Positions 7,735-18,065 of a stretch of DNA of 64,000 nucleotides are shown in pieces. Where the stretch lies: the NCBI GenBank assembly GCA_949752735.1, contig OX457037.1, positions 68,319,255 through 68,383,254 of the forward strand, given 5' to 3'. This DNA comes from Lumbricus terrestris. Taxonomy: Eukaryota; Annelida; Clitellata; Crassiclitellata; Lumbricidae. Position numbers and translations under genes: made by a program. Within the stretch, counting starts at the first letter, position 1. The number at the start of each line of letters is the position of its first letter. The notes under the pieces were generated by a model that was not told the DNA's origin, did not search any database, and saw only the letters and a program-made list of their open reading frames with translations.

Positions 7735-8280
7735 GCTGGGGTGGTTGGTAGAAGTTTAACCGTGGGCTGGGTTGGTTGGTAGAAGTTTAACCATGTTTGG
7801 GTTGGTTGGCAAAAGTTGGCAAGAAAATTTTTTTTGTTATTTTAAATAGTAGGAAAAAAAAATAAATTTGTGTGTTGGAAAAAAAGTTGAACCATGTTTA
7901 TGGGCGGTATATTTTTTGAACCATGGTTATGGGTGGTATATTTTTTGAACCATGGTTATGGGTGGTATATTTTTTGAAGCATGGTTATGGGTGGTATATT
8001 TTTTGAAGCATGGTTATGGGTGGTATATTTTTTGAAGCATGGTTATGGGTGGTATATTTTTTGAAGCATGGTTATGGGTGATATATTTTTTGAAGAGTCA
8101 GCATATTTTTTTTGAACCATGGTTATGGGTGATATATTTTTTGAACCATGGTTATGGGTGAATATATTTTTGAACCATGGTTATGGGTGAATATATTTTT
8201 GAACCATGGTTATGGGTGAATATATTTTTGAACCATGGTTATGGGTGATTTGGAAAAGTTGAACCATGATTTGGGTTGAA
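7735..8280. repeat. Tandem repeats at the viral terminus
   Basis: A short array of about 35-base units (GGTTGGTAGAAGTTTAACC) at 7735-7825 is followed by about twelve 29- to 30-base units containing GAACCATGGTTATGGG and TATATTTTTTGAA. Variants (AGCATGG; GTGATAT; GTGAATAT) are clustered, so the array grew by local duplication. Similar repeat blocks sit in the terminal inverted repeats of some adintoviruses and Polintons. The core GAACCATGGTTATG is partly palindromic. Confidence 0.75.
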
Positions 8281-8500
8281 TGTCCCAGAATAGTCTTAAT
8301 CTATCTACTGACGCCACAAGATTACTGTGAGAATGTATAGGGTGTAAACCTATATGGAAGGCAGAACGCCACCAAGATTATTGTACATGTAGGGTGTAAA
8401 CCTACTGAAGACTGAATGTCAGTTAAGACTATTGTAAGACATTATGTAGGGTATATACACCTAATGAAAGCAGTATAAGCCAGTAGAATTACTGTCAACC
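8281..8500. repeat. Degenerate ~65-base repeats
   Basis: Three or four degenerate units share a G/TCCACAAGATTACTGT-like word followed by GTAGGGTGTAAACCTA (about 8310, 8370, 8425 and 8480). They may be the outer part of the viral terminus or host sequence; the boundary cannot be placed. Confidence 0.45.
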
Positions 8501-9777
8501 AGTGGAATTCGTAAGGCAGCAAAGTTGCTCTAGACACATGGAATAATGAACGGCAGTTACAGTATGGTGAAGTGGCGAAACGTCATGACGGTTTACGTCT
8601 AAGAAAACGACTTTCTATCTTGCAAACGAAGAAATGTGTCTTCGCGTCCACTTGCCACCCAAGCGTTATCCTGAACGGTTCCGCCCGCTGACCAGCAGCC
8701 GGACATCAATGCAGGCAGGGTCTCAGAGCTGGTATCAATTAGACTCCCCCTCCCTCTCGAGTCCACCTCGACATAAAGACAGAGACACTGTTTGTACTCA
8801 ATCTTCACGTGAATCAGGGGCGCTGCACCCATTAGGCTGGAGATTCTGCGAAAGCCATTAATTCCATGGAAGATGACCCTCAACTTACCCCACCACCGTC
8901 GTGCCACATACCCCACCACCGTCGCGCCGACAGTCCGACACCTACGCATGGCTACGCCTGGCTAGCCGATGCCCCAAGAGATAAAGTCGTCGGTCTTCAC
9001 AGGACACTGACCAGCACACCCTGATATCCGACGACCATTGAGCCATTGAAGTCGACACCTCTGGATCGGCGAACCTGCGACACGGCCGTTGAGCTCCGAC
9101 ATCCGCATCAACGACCTCCCCCTCCGATGGGCCCCCACCGTCATCGTCTGCGCTGCAACAGAAATCTCCCCGACAACACCCTCCCCAGTTACCACCCCCA
9201 GCAGCTGCGTGTCGCTCGTTGAGCCCGGCCAGCCATATCACCGACCGCCCGTTGGGGTACACCATCTTCGTCACCCTCCGTCAACACCGCCCGTCGCGTT
9301 TCACTCCAACAGCTGTACGGCTGTAAACGCAGTCATCTACACATCACCGACCGTTGGGTCCCACCTGGCATCAATTTCCTTCTTCGCTCCGATCGTCGTC
9401 TCTACAAAGGCACCCTCCTCCATCTACAACAAAAACACCCTACTACACCACCCCGCTCGTAAATAATTACACTGGCGTCCGAAGAACCGATGCCAGACAG
9501 TCATTAGTCCTATATCTGTTTCAACTTTCATCACACTGCTATATCGAAACCAAAAGACGTCCTTGCAAGAGACGTTTCACTAGAGACTTTTAACGGACTT
9601 TGTAGATTAAATAAATACATGGAGTAGGTCTAGGCTTCATTGACGTTTAAAAAAAGGGGAGATATGAGGATAGTATTAGGCTAGTGGGTGGGGTGACATT
9701 ATATAACTGACTGGGAGTAGTGACACTATAGATATTTATGATTATAACATATACATTATATAGGCATACAGATTATA
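8501..9777. other. No gene recognised; possible decayed LTR-element remnant
   Basis: The stretch is C-rich on the plus strand from about 8640 to 9470, with several short frames but no recognisable domain. ACACTGGCGTCCG at 9468-9480 resembles an LTR end followed by a tRNA-Lys-like primer site, and AAAAAAAGGGGAGA at 9650-9663 resembles a polypurine tract, so it may be a deleted LTR retrotransposon. I could not match two LTRs. Confidence 0.3.
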
Positions 9778-9783
9778 CCCCGC

Positions 9784-9985
9784 AGTCGATCGAGTCGTGG
9801 GCTACGATCGACTTGGCTCGTGCGACGATCGACTCGATCGACTTCGTCGACTCGCCGACCTTTCTACGACTCGATCGACTTGGCTCGGCCGACGATCGAC
9901 TCGATCGACTTCGTCGACTCGCCGACCTTTCTACGACTCGATCGACTTGGCTCGACCGACGATCGACTCGATCGACTTCGCGTCG
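9784..9985. repeat. Left 67-base array rich in GATCGACTCGATC
   Basis: Three units of about 67 bases each contain GATCGACTCGATCGACTTCG and CGCCGACCTTTCTACGACTC. The units are full of short palindromes based on GATC and TCGA. Confidence 0.8.
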
Positions 9986-10039
9986 ACTTGACCTAGTTTT
10001 GTCTCTTGCTCACCTCTGCAGTTACATGATCTTACAATG

Positions 10040-11130
10040 AAATTATACAATAGTAGATCTGTGTCATAAATCTGTGTGACGTAACAATATGCCTAATTTC
10101 GTATTCTCAGTGAATTTATAGATTTGCACTGTAATCGTAGTGACGTCACAATAGGCCTCGTTTTAGATTATGCAAATGAAACTCAATAATTATCACGGTA
10201 GATCTGTGCAATAATTGAAGTTAGTCACAATAGGCCTAGTTTATACTCTAAAAATGTACGTCTATAATAACAGATCATTATCCTAATCGAGGTTAGCCAC
10301 AATAGGACTATTTCATTCTCAAAATGAACTTCTTTAACATGATCTAGGTGACGTCACAATGGACCTAGTTTTATATTCTCAAACTGAACGTATAATAGTA
10401 GATTTGTATAATAATCAGAGCGATGTTGCATTTAAACAGCCCCAGTTTTGTATTATGAAAATAAAATAATATGACAGCAGATCTGTATCATAATCGAAAT
10501 GACGCCACAATTAGAGACCTAATTTCGTTTTTTCCAGTGAACTTATTTAATAGTAGAATTGTATTATAATAGAAGTGACGTGACTGACGTCATAAAAGGC
10601 CCCGTTTTATATTCGCAAAACGAACATAACATACTGGTAGATCTGAATAATAATCGAAGTGACGTCACAATAGACCTTGTTTATATGCTCAATATGCACT
10701 TCTATAACAGTACATTTGTCTCATAATCGTCACACTAGACCTTGTTTATATTCTCAAAATGCACTTCCATAATAGGTCTGGTACATTTGTATCATAATCA
10801 ATGTGACGTCACAATTGGCGCTGTTTTTTTAAATTCTTGATGTGAACTTAATTATAATATAATAGCAAAATTGCATCATAATCAGAGTGACGTTACAATA
10901 GGCATAGGCATATATATAGTTCTGTATTCTCAACATTAATGAAATAACATGACGGCAGATCTGTGTCCTGATCGAAGTGACGTCACAATAGGCCTAATTT
11001 CGCTTTCTCAGTGAACTTATTTAATTGTAGAATTGCATCATAATCGAAGTGACGTCATAGAAGGTCTCCTTTTATATTCTCAAAATTAACATCTACATGA
11101 CTTGCATATACAGGCATATAATAGTAGATC
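10040..11130. repeat. Degenerate ~90-base repeats carrying TGACGTCA palindromes
   Basis: About a dozen degenerate units share the order: TGACGTCACAATAGGCCTA, a T-rich word ending TTCTCAAAATGAAC, then AGATCTGTATCATAATCG. At least seven units keep a perfect TGACGTCA palindrome, the cAMP response element consensus (about 10141, 10350, 10573, 10660, 10803, 10978 and 11050). No reading frame spans it. Confidence 0.75.
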
Positions 11131-11644
11131 TGTATCATGCTCATTCAGGAGCGGATCCAAGGAAGGGGCCAATATGACGTGGTCCCTCCCTCCATCAGGT
11201 TTCAAGAAACTGTAAATCAACGCAACGGGAACAGTAAGGTGAGAGAGAAAGTAGGCCTAGCACATGACTAAAAAAGTCATCAGATTTTTTAAAAACCAAA
11301 GTCGCCACGGGTTTTTAGAAGCTTTTTGGGCGAAAGACTAAAAAAAGGATTCTTTCGGCGGAAGATCAAGGAAAATTTCTGTCGGTTCAAGGCCACAAAT
11401 TTTGTCCACCCTTCCAAAATTTTTGTATTCGCTTCTGTTACCCTGTATTCGTTCAACTCAAATCGAAAACGCACGTCTATTATAGCCTAATAGTCAACTT
11501 TCACAGTTCCCTAACACGAAATCGACAGCTGCCAAAAGGTTCGTTAGCTGAACTTGTGTGCAAAAACTGTAGGCCTATAGGTCACTTTGAGACTTCAAGA
11601 AATAGTAGGCTAAGTAAAATATTTCTAAGTCGGGTCGAGTATAG

Positions 11645-11900
11645 ATGAAACAACGATCGACTCGACTTAGCAAGACTCACGATCGACTCGACTTGCAAGT
11701 CGACGATTTTTCGATCGACTCGACTTGGCAAGACTCACGATCGACTCGACTTGCAAGTCGATCGAGTCGACGATTTTTAGATCGACTCGACTTGGCAAGA
11801 CTCACGATCGACTCGACTTGCAAGTCGATCGAGTCGACGATTTTTCGATCGACTCGACTTGGCCGAGTTATGATCGACTCGATCGATCAACTCGATCGAC
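11645..11900. repeat. Right array rich in CGATCGACTCGAC
   Basis: About four units contain CGATCGACTCGACTTG(G)CAAG and GTCGATCGAGTCGACGATTTTT. It is related to the left array in inverted orientation, so the two arrays could pair. Confidence 0.75.
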
Positions 11901-11907
11901 TGCGGGG

Positions 11908-12330
11908 TATTACAGATTGGGGATTAGTAACATAGATAAAATAAACTCTTCTTAAAGAAAGGGAGATGTAACGGGTCTAGGCTATTGGTCATCGTACATC
12001 AATAGGCCACGCCCATCGCCACCCGTCCGAATGCGAACTGGACAGTGGACACGAACACTAGCATTCGTTACCTGGACATTGATACGTGCAGTCATGATGA
12101 ACTTACTATCCTATGCTTATCTTGTGCCGTAGTTTATATAGCTTGTGTATTTAGTAAACGTAGTGTATTACAATACGCGTCAGTTACACTTCCTTTACAG
12201 GTATATAGGCTAACTTTCCATACCTTTCTGGAATGGCCTCCCATTAGCCTTGCGATTGATGCCTCGGCTAAACTCGCCTGCCTTTTATCAGTCGCTGAAA
12301 TTTTACTTTTTTAGCTGTAGACTAGCTGTG
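11908..12330 (+). other. Possible solo LTR; no gene
   Basis: AAAGAAAGGGAGA at 11956-11968 looks like a polypurine tract and is followed directly by TGTAACGGG, a typical LTR start. A candidate LTR end, CAGTTACA, lies near 12190. No second copy exists in the window, so this is only a suggestion. An open frame at 12045-12314 has no recognisable domain. Confidence 0.3.
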
Positions 12331-12580
12331 CTGGGAGCGCCTCTAAGTATAGTTTTTTTGAAGAGGCACTATACATAAATTCTCGGAATGAATGGACGAA
12401 CGAACAAACGAATGAATAAATGAATGAATGAATGAATGAATGAACGAACGAACGAATGAATAAATGAATAAATGAATAAATGAATGAATGAATGAATGAA
12501 TGAACGAACGAATGAATGAACGAACGAATGAATGAATGAATGAATGAATGAATGAATGAGTGAATGAATGAATGAATGAG
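12331..12580. repeat. LINE/SINE 3' tail followed by (TGAA)n microsatellite
   Basis: GGGAGCGCCTCT and GAAGAGGCACTATACATAAATT at 12336-12380 match the 3' ends of other retroposons in this window (near 25160, 36765, 41085 and 48340). The tail runs into about 180 bases of TGAA/CGAA repeats. The long minus-strand frames over it are microsatellite artefacts. Confidence 0.65.
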
Positions 12581-13157
12581 AGCTTAAAGTATTCATCCGA
12601 TTTCGTGTTTTGGAAAATCACAACCACTGAGAATTAATTGTGCCACATGGAAAGGAATGTGTACAACAACGAACCAAGTTTCTAACAATTAAAGCTTACC
12701 CGAAATGCAATTTTGCGAGTGCAATTTATTTAAAGGATCACAAGATAAGTGTGGGCACAAGTCCTAGCCCCATGAGTCCACGACAAAGGTTCTAACTAAA
12801 ATGTTCAGTAGACCTATAGGCTCAGGGCCGTAAATCTGTTTCTAGATGTGGAGAGGGAAAATGTCCCCTTTGGAATTGGGCGTAGTATGCCTCCCTCAAG
12901 GAACCCACCATTGAGTTCAGTGACACCCTAGGTTAGTGTTGCCAAAACAGCTGAAAGTAGTGGGCCTATTTCAATCGCTTAATTATTTCGTCCAGCGTCT
13001 GAATGGGTTAGTAGGCCTAGACATACACTTTAGCAACTCATTTGCAGGGCTTGCTGCAAATTGAGATGTTACCCGCTTCTGTATTCTTCAGTGTCAAAAT
13101 GTTTGACCATCAGCTTAGACATGTCGGTTACATTCTTGTAAAATGCGTCGACAAGGG
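12581..13157. other. No recognised feature
   Basis: Unique-looking non-coding sequence of average composition with a few TAGGCCT words. I see no domain, array or terminal repeat in it. Confidence 0.5.
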
Positions 13158-13165
13158 GTTAAAAC

Positions 13166-14902
13166 TAAGGCTGCTGATTAATCGCAGTTAACGCACGCGA
13201 TTAACGCGTAAATTTTTTTAACGTTTAACGCGATTAAAATATTTAATCGCGATTAAATATTTTAATCGCAAAGACCACTCTAGGTAGAAATTTTTCGAAC
13301 ACTACAACGCGTCGGTTAATGTCAAAGCCTAAAATCTTTGGTCGAGATTGGGCTTTATTTACGGAGGTGGGTTGGGCGTATTTGACGGCAACAAGAAGCA
13401 TTTCCTGTTATCCTAATGGCGGCTAGAATGGGTTTAGAAAAATGTTTAGCCTTTTCCTTCTGTGAAAGTTTCTCTTCCTGTAGACCTACTTTGATTTCCA
13501 TTCATATCATAATATTATTTTCTTGCGGGCTATTGGAATCTGAGAATGAAAATATCGGAGATAACAGCAGAGTCAAGCGATGTATAGGCCTAATAAAGTA
13601 TCAGACTAGGCCTATATCAGCTTACCTTTAAAACGGCAGATAGGCCTGCGTCAGCGTGCAAACAATTTAAGTAGGGATTTAAATAGCACACCTAGCTCTC
13701 TCGTATTATACACGCACGAAGCATGCTTTGCTTTTTTGTCAACCGCGCCCGTTTCTTTGTTCTAAATCGTCATAATCATCTGGGCTTACATCCATTTGTT
13801 TGTGAAAAAATATTCTGTGTAGGCTATAGGCCTTAGTCATGGCATGTTAACCGAAACGCCGAGAAGCACAACTCCATTGGTAATGGACCTAGGGCTGCCA
13901 ACTTTTGATTTTGCCATTCCGGGACGCCAATGCAGCCACTCAATGTGCCATTAACAATTTACACGTCCACATAATTATAGCCGCACAATGTAAAATGTTT
14001 TTATCAGCCCAGCATAAAATTAAATACTATAGGATAAACTTCAAGTAGACGTTATTGCAACTTTAAACTGCAGTCACATATCGGCCTAGCCCAGTAACCC
14101 TATCAGAGTAAGATTATGAATCCAACCTGATAGTAATTTATAGGTATGGCCTACCCTATCCTAGGCTCATAGGCTTGTGACCGGAGAGCAGAACTTATTT
14201 TAAAATCCTACTTCTGAGCTCAAAGCAGTTCCAAAACAATGGGCATAAAGTCGTAGTAAATTAGTAATAGGCCTAAGCGCATATGGCATGCTAAAATTTA
14301 TATAAAGCAGGAGTTCTGCTATGGTTGTTGGACTGTCCGTGTCCAGATGTTATTGCGATTGCAGGTCGTTCATAATGCAGAACGCTCCCAAAAGCATTAA
14401 TTAGATTTACAGTTTGTCTACATAGTACACAATAATATTATGCTAAACTGAGTGTCAGTGCTTTGCACAGTTTTGAAGACTTCAGTCCAGTGCTGTTCAA
14501 CATCCGATGTTCAGCCAACGTTAGGTCGGATAGAAAGCAGAATGCAAGAAATCAGTGTTCAACTGGTTGAGTTTAAGAAGCAAAATAAGAACAACATTTG
14601 CTAAGTGGATCTCTAGAGCAAATTCCGGGACAATTTGAGATCAATCCGGGACACGGGACGCACAGGGCCGATTCCGGGACTGTCCCGGCGAATCCGGGAC
14701 GGTTGGCAGCCCTAAATGGACCGTAATGCTCTTTCTTTGAGGACAACAACTGATAGTAGACCTTTGAATGCAGTAAACAATGAGGATTTGCAAGGCTCAA
14801 TTGCTATTTTATCAACATGCGATCAATCGCGTTTAATCGAGATTAATTTTTTTAATCGCACGATTAATCGCGATTAAAAATTTTAATCGTTGAGCAGCCC
14901 TA
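13166..14902. mobile_element. Non-autonomous hAT-type element with a nested insertion
   Basis: The 8-bp duplication GTTAAAAC is perfect at 13158-13165 and 14903-14910. Ends are TAAGGCTGCT...ATTAATCGC and the inverted copy TAGGGCTGCT...GATTAATCGCG, with long AT-rich subterminal parts built from TTAATCGCGATTAA. The 1,737-bp total includes an 825-bp insertion at 13890-14714, so the older element is about 0.9 kb. No transposase frame remains. Confidence 0.85.
13890..14714. mobile_element. hAT-type element nested in another hAT
   Basis: The ends are TAGGGCTGCCAAC and its inverse, with the perfect 8-bp duplication AATGGACC at 13882-13889 and 14715-14722. Subterminal TCCGGGAC repeats lie near the right end. 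It belongs to the same family as the element at 62276-63744, whose ends read TAGGGTTGCCAAC. No transposase frame is present. Confidence 0.85.
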
Positions 14903-14910
14903 GTTAAAAC

Positions 14911-16117
14911 ATGTCTAAGAGTTGGGTGAACCTCAGTCAGTGGCTGGTCCTATAGAGCTTGGAATGGGCTACCTGTTGCACTTCGCCGTGGGCATATAGT
15001 GGTCACACCATTATGTTCGTTTCTCGCTTAACAACTGCCTTATTTAGCCTTAATTGTTGGACTAGAGCGCTTCTGAGTAACTTGACTTGAAGGTGCGCTA
15101 TCTAAAAAGTCAATAATAATAATAATAATCATAGACCTACATGTATAACTATTGCGATTACAAATATAAACTCCACCCAAGACACGGTCTGCTGATCGAC
15201 TTAATCTCTTAATGCAGATTCTATTCGTGGAAGAAAAATGTCTGATCATAATGATCTTATGCTGTGTGTGACTTTTCCGATGCACAGATTTAGGTAATAG
15301 CTAATAGTTTATGTATTGGCTATGTGAAAAGCTGCCTTAATAGAGAAGGCAGTTTGCATTTGCACTATTTTGTATTACTTACCAGCACACAAATTGACAC
15401 AGTCCTGCTTGAAGTGATTTGGAAATCGAGAAAAATTAGACTGTTTAAATTATTTACCGCACAGCATTTTATTCGTGAATTTTACCTGTTTAAATTATTT
15501 GCAATCCTCCTTAGGCCTACATGTACCGTTGAATATACTGTATAATGTGGCCTTGAGATGAACTGATAATCAGTATTTCTCCTCTCGCATTTGAGAGCCC
15601 AGACGCCTAATATGATTTGTCTATATATACTTTGTATACATGTCATGTAAGCATGAATCGTGAGCCCCAAGGATTAAGAAAGACTTCAAGCAGCGAAGTG
15701 CTGAAGGCGTTACCCGCGATGAAATCTTGCTACGGATAGAGGGAGGAGGCCATTCTACACATATATTATATATATATATATTCGTTTTAATTGAGAAAAG
15801 ACAATCTGACAATAACGCAGAAATGTTAACATGAGTGATAATGAATAATTAAATTTCAAAGTTCAACTAGTTAGTCTTAAATAAAGCTAGTAAATATAGA
15901 AACATAGAAGGGTCTACAGTGGCAACGCTCGGTGTTTGGCCAGAGTATACAGTCCTTTCCCGAGGAACTATAGGAGATTAAGTCGATCAGCAGACCGTAT
16001 ATGGCGGGAAGGGATTACGGAGAGGGGTTTGTGCATCAAGCCACAAAGGTATCTAGAGGAACTTGTCCATTTTAGTTTGCATGTATGTATGCTATATATG
16101 TATAATGTTGTATATAT
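14911..16117. other. No gene; one decayed inverted repeat
   Basis: GGTCTGCTGATCGACTTAAT near 15186-15206 recurs inverted near 15974-16000, so a decayed inverted-repeat element of about 800 bases may be present, but its ends and target duplication are not visible. A short retroposon-like tail (GCGCTTCTGAG...GCGCTATCTAAA, then AATAAT repeats) lies at 15066-15130. Confidence 0.4.
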
Positions 16118-16320
16118 TTATATATATATATATGCACACACACACATATACACGCACGCACGCGCGCACACACGCATACGCACTAACACACATATACAAT
16201 ATACATACATGCACACACGCACGCACATACATAGGCCTACACACGCACGCGCCCACACACGCGAGAGCGCACACACCAACACACGCGCGAACAAACACAC
16301 ACGCACACACACATATAGGT
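16118..16320. repeat. (CA)n/(CG)n-rich microsatellite
   Basis: TATATA followed by long runs of CACACA and CACGCACG. The Cys/Val-rich and His/Thr-rich frames over it are artefacts. Part of it (from 16227) is repeated at 24358. Confidence 0.9.
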
Positions 16321-16562
16321 CATGACGATTCGTTGATCAATTTAATTAGAATGTAGGCTGATGCGAACCGTGGCTCGAAAATGAGTTCATGCTCTGCATT
16401 TATCTTTTTATAAATTGCGAGGTCGTGATTACGACTATGATTAATCTTACATTCATTATGATAAGCGCTAGAGTTCAGTGTGAATTCAATGAACAGGGAT
16501 TGACGAGGAGCGTGCCACTGAAGGAGCTCACTATAGGGCGGTGCAGCTGCAATTCAGTCTGC
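16227..16562. repeat. Left copy of a 336-bp direct repeat flanking the LTR element
   Basis: From ATACATAGGCCTACACACG to AATTCAGTCTGC this segment is repeated at 24358-24693 with the same length and no difference that I can see. The right copy abuts the LTR exactly; this left copy is separated from the LTR by 43 bases. Confidence 0.9.
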
Positions 16563-16605
16563 GAGATTGTTACGCCCGCCTGATTGTTACGCCCGTCTGA
16601 GGGAT
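16563..16605. repeat. Reiterated LTR tips at the left insertion junction
   Basis: The word GATTGTTACGCCCG occurs twice here (from 16564 and 16582) directly before the true LTR border, where it occurs a third time (16603 onward). The copies end CCT and TCTGAGG, so they are short partial repeats of the LTR terminus. Confidence 0.8.
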
Positions 16606-18052
16606 TGTTACGCCCGCCCTAACCGCTAGGGGACCGGAAGCGCTTGCAAGGGATGCCCCACTTACTCGCTTACTTTCGCCCCCCTCCCCCAGTGTGGCGG
16701 CGTACTGCCGGGGCGACAGGGAACCACCTACGGGAACCTCAAGTGTGAACGACAGGGAGGAACGTCCAAATTCTCTTCTTTCATGGGTACCAGGGCCTAC
16801 AGGACATGTCTCCGCGGCGGTTTGTCGACGCGCGACAGCACCCTCTTTCCGGTGCTCGTCTGAGTTCGTTATCCCCACGGCAGCTTTGGGCGAAAGGGAC
16901 TCGAACTCCTGAAGAGGTGGCGGAGAGTATTTGGCTGGATATATCTGGCGCTCTATCAATCTCTCATCACTACTGACTGTCCGCCCTCCCTCCGAATCAT
17001 CCGATTCCTCTAGGGCGTCCCCCCTCAAAGAGCTGGCACGAGACATGGGATTATTCGGTTTTACAACTAATTGCAAGTCAGTCAGTGAATCACCTTCAAT
17101 TCTAGTTCAATATGCAACACTTTATTTGTTCTTTCACTACTACTTAATTAATATACAATTGGCAGCAATCTGTGCAAATACAATTCTGCCTATAATACTT
17201 ATCAGTTCAACACAAAGTATTCCTAACACTACACAGCATTTATGGCTGGTTATTACACACTCTGCATTACTTGATACCTATCTCTTATGCTCCTGCATAT
17301 AACTAGGCTATCAGTTCAGTTCTTATTTCCTTAACTACTGCAGAAGGTCAAATCACGCTATTAATCAGTTACACGAAAGCAATGAATTAACATCTACACT
17401 TTGCACTAATTTACCACGACCACAGCAACAGTTATATTGCAAGGCTACTTCTAGCAACTCTTTCAATATATTCACGCTTCTTAATACAAGCGCTAATTTA
17501 TCCTTCGCTCTACCTGTAATGCGCTATATAATCTATATCAACGCGTTCCGGCCATTTTAAACATTCATTCATTTACAGATTCAGCACGCTACACTTTAAT
17601 TTATTTCTACTTCCCTGATTCCTAAGCGGTTTTGCTTATTTCGACGTTCTCCTTCCACCGGAGGCGACCAGCGGTCGTTTACTTTATTATCTATTAATTT
17701 AGTTGACTTCCTTATTAATTTGGATGCCCGAAAACTTAGTTTTAAACGAATTTCTATTCAAAAAGATGGCCTAGTCTTTCTCGTCGGTTTCACCTCTTCG
17801 CGTCTCTTCGTCCTACTGACCTAGATTGGTCCAACAGCCAATCGGGAGCGACCTTTTACCGCTGTTTTAGATCACGCGCCGCTCTTGGCCAATCAGCGGC
17901 GCCCACACCTTCGCCACGTCATCTAAAAGGTCACACGTCACGCTGGCGTAATGTCTGCAGCCTCGCTCTGGTGCAGCATAGAGTTAATTAACCGTTATGG
18001 CCAGCATGGATAAAAATAAGTATAATTTTGTAGCTTTTCCCAAAACGCTACA
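16606..18052 (-). repeat. 3' LTR of the gag-only element
   Basis: It reads TGTAGCGTTTTGGG to GGCGGGCGTAACA on the minus strand, with canonical TG...CA ends. It carries the first 157 codons of gag (frame visible at 16606-17076) without the rest. Confidence 0.93.
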
Positions 18053-18065
18053 CTCTCCCCTCCTT
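18053..18065 (-). other. Polypurine tract
   Basis: On the minus strand AAGGAGGGGAGAG directly precedes the 3' LTR, the expected primer site for plus-strand DNA synthesis. Confidence 0.75.

Larger units (their letters stand above)
1..8280. mobile_element. Integrated adintovirus/Polinton-like dsDNA virus, one end only
   Basis: A block of nine minus-strand genes and two divergent plus-strand genes carries the hallmark set of this group: double-jelly-roll capsid protein, putative penton, packaging ATPase, PLA2 protein and a retroviral-type integrase next to the presumed terminus. Genes are separated by only about 3 to 100 bases and all frames are open, so the copy looks young or was recently under selection. 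The protein-primed DNA polymerase and the maturation protease expected of the family are absent here and would lie to the left of position 1. The right boundary is inferred from the end of the tandem-repeat block; no terminal inverted repeat or target duplication can be tested because the other end is missing. Confidence 0.85.
9778..11907. mobile_element. TA-flanked non-coding element made of arrays
   Basis: The ends are an inverted repeat: CCCCGCAGTCGATCGAGT at 9778 and its reverse complement ending at 11907. TA dinucleotides lie directly outside both ends (9776-9777 and 11908-11909), as expected for a TA target duplication. Inside are a left palindrome-rich array, about 1.1 kb of ~85- to 100-base repeats and a right array related to the left one. 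There is no transposase. It is best seen as a non-autonomous DNA transposon that carries satellite-like arrays. Confidence 0.6.

Noticed and set aside
9089..9593. Open frames in the C-rich stretch at 8.6-9.6 kb
   Set aside because: Low-complexity Pro/Ser/His composition, no recognisable motif, several overlapping frames.
9784..11900. CRISPR-like look of the arrays
   Set aside because: Units are contiguous and degenerate, with no unique spacers of constant length, and the DNA is animal.
12343..12627. Ser/Phe/Ile/His-rich minus-strand frames
   Set aside because: Translations of a (TGAA)n microsatellite.
16063..16356. His/Thr/Ala-rich and Cys/Val-rich frames
   Set aside because: Translations of a CA/CG microsatellite.
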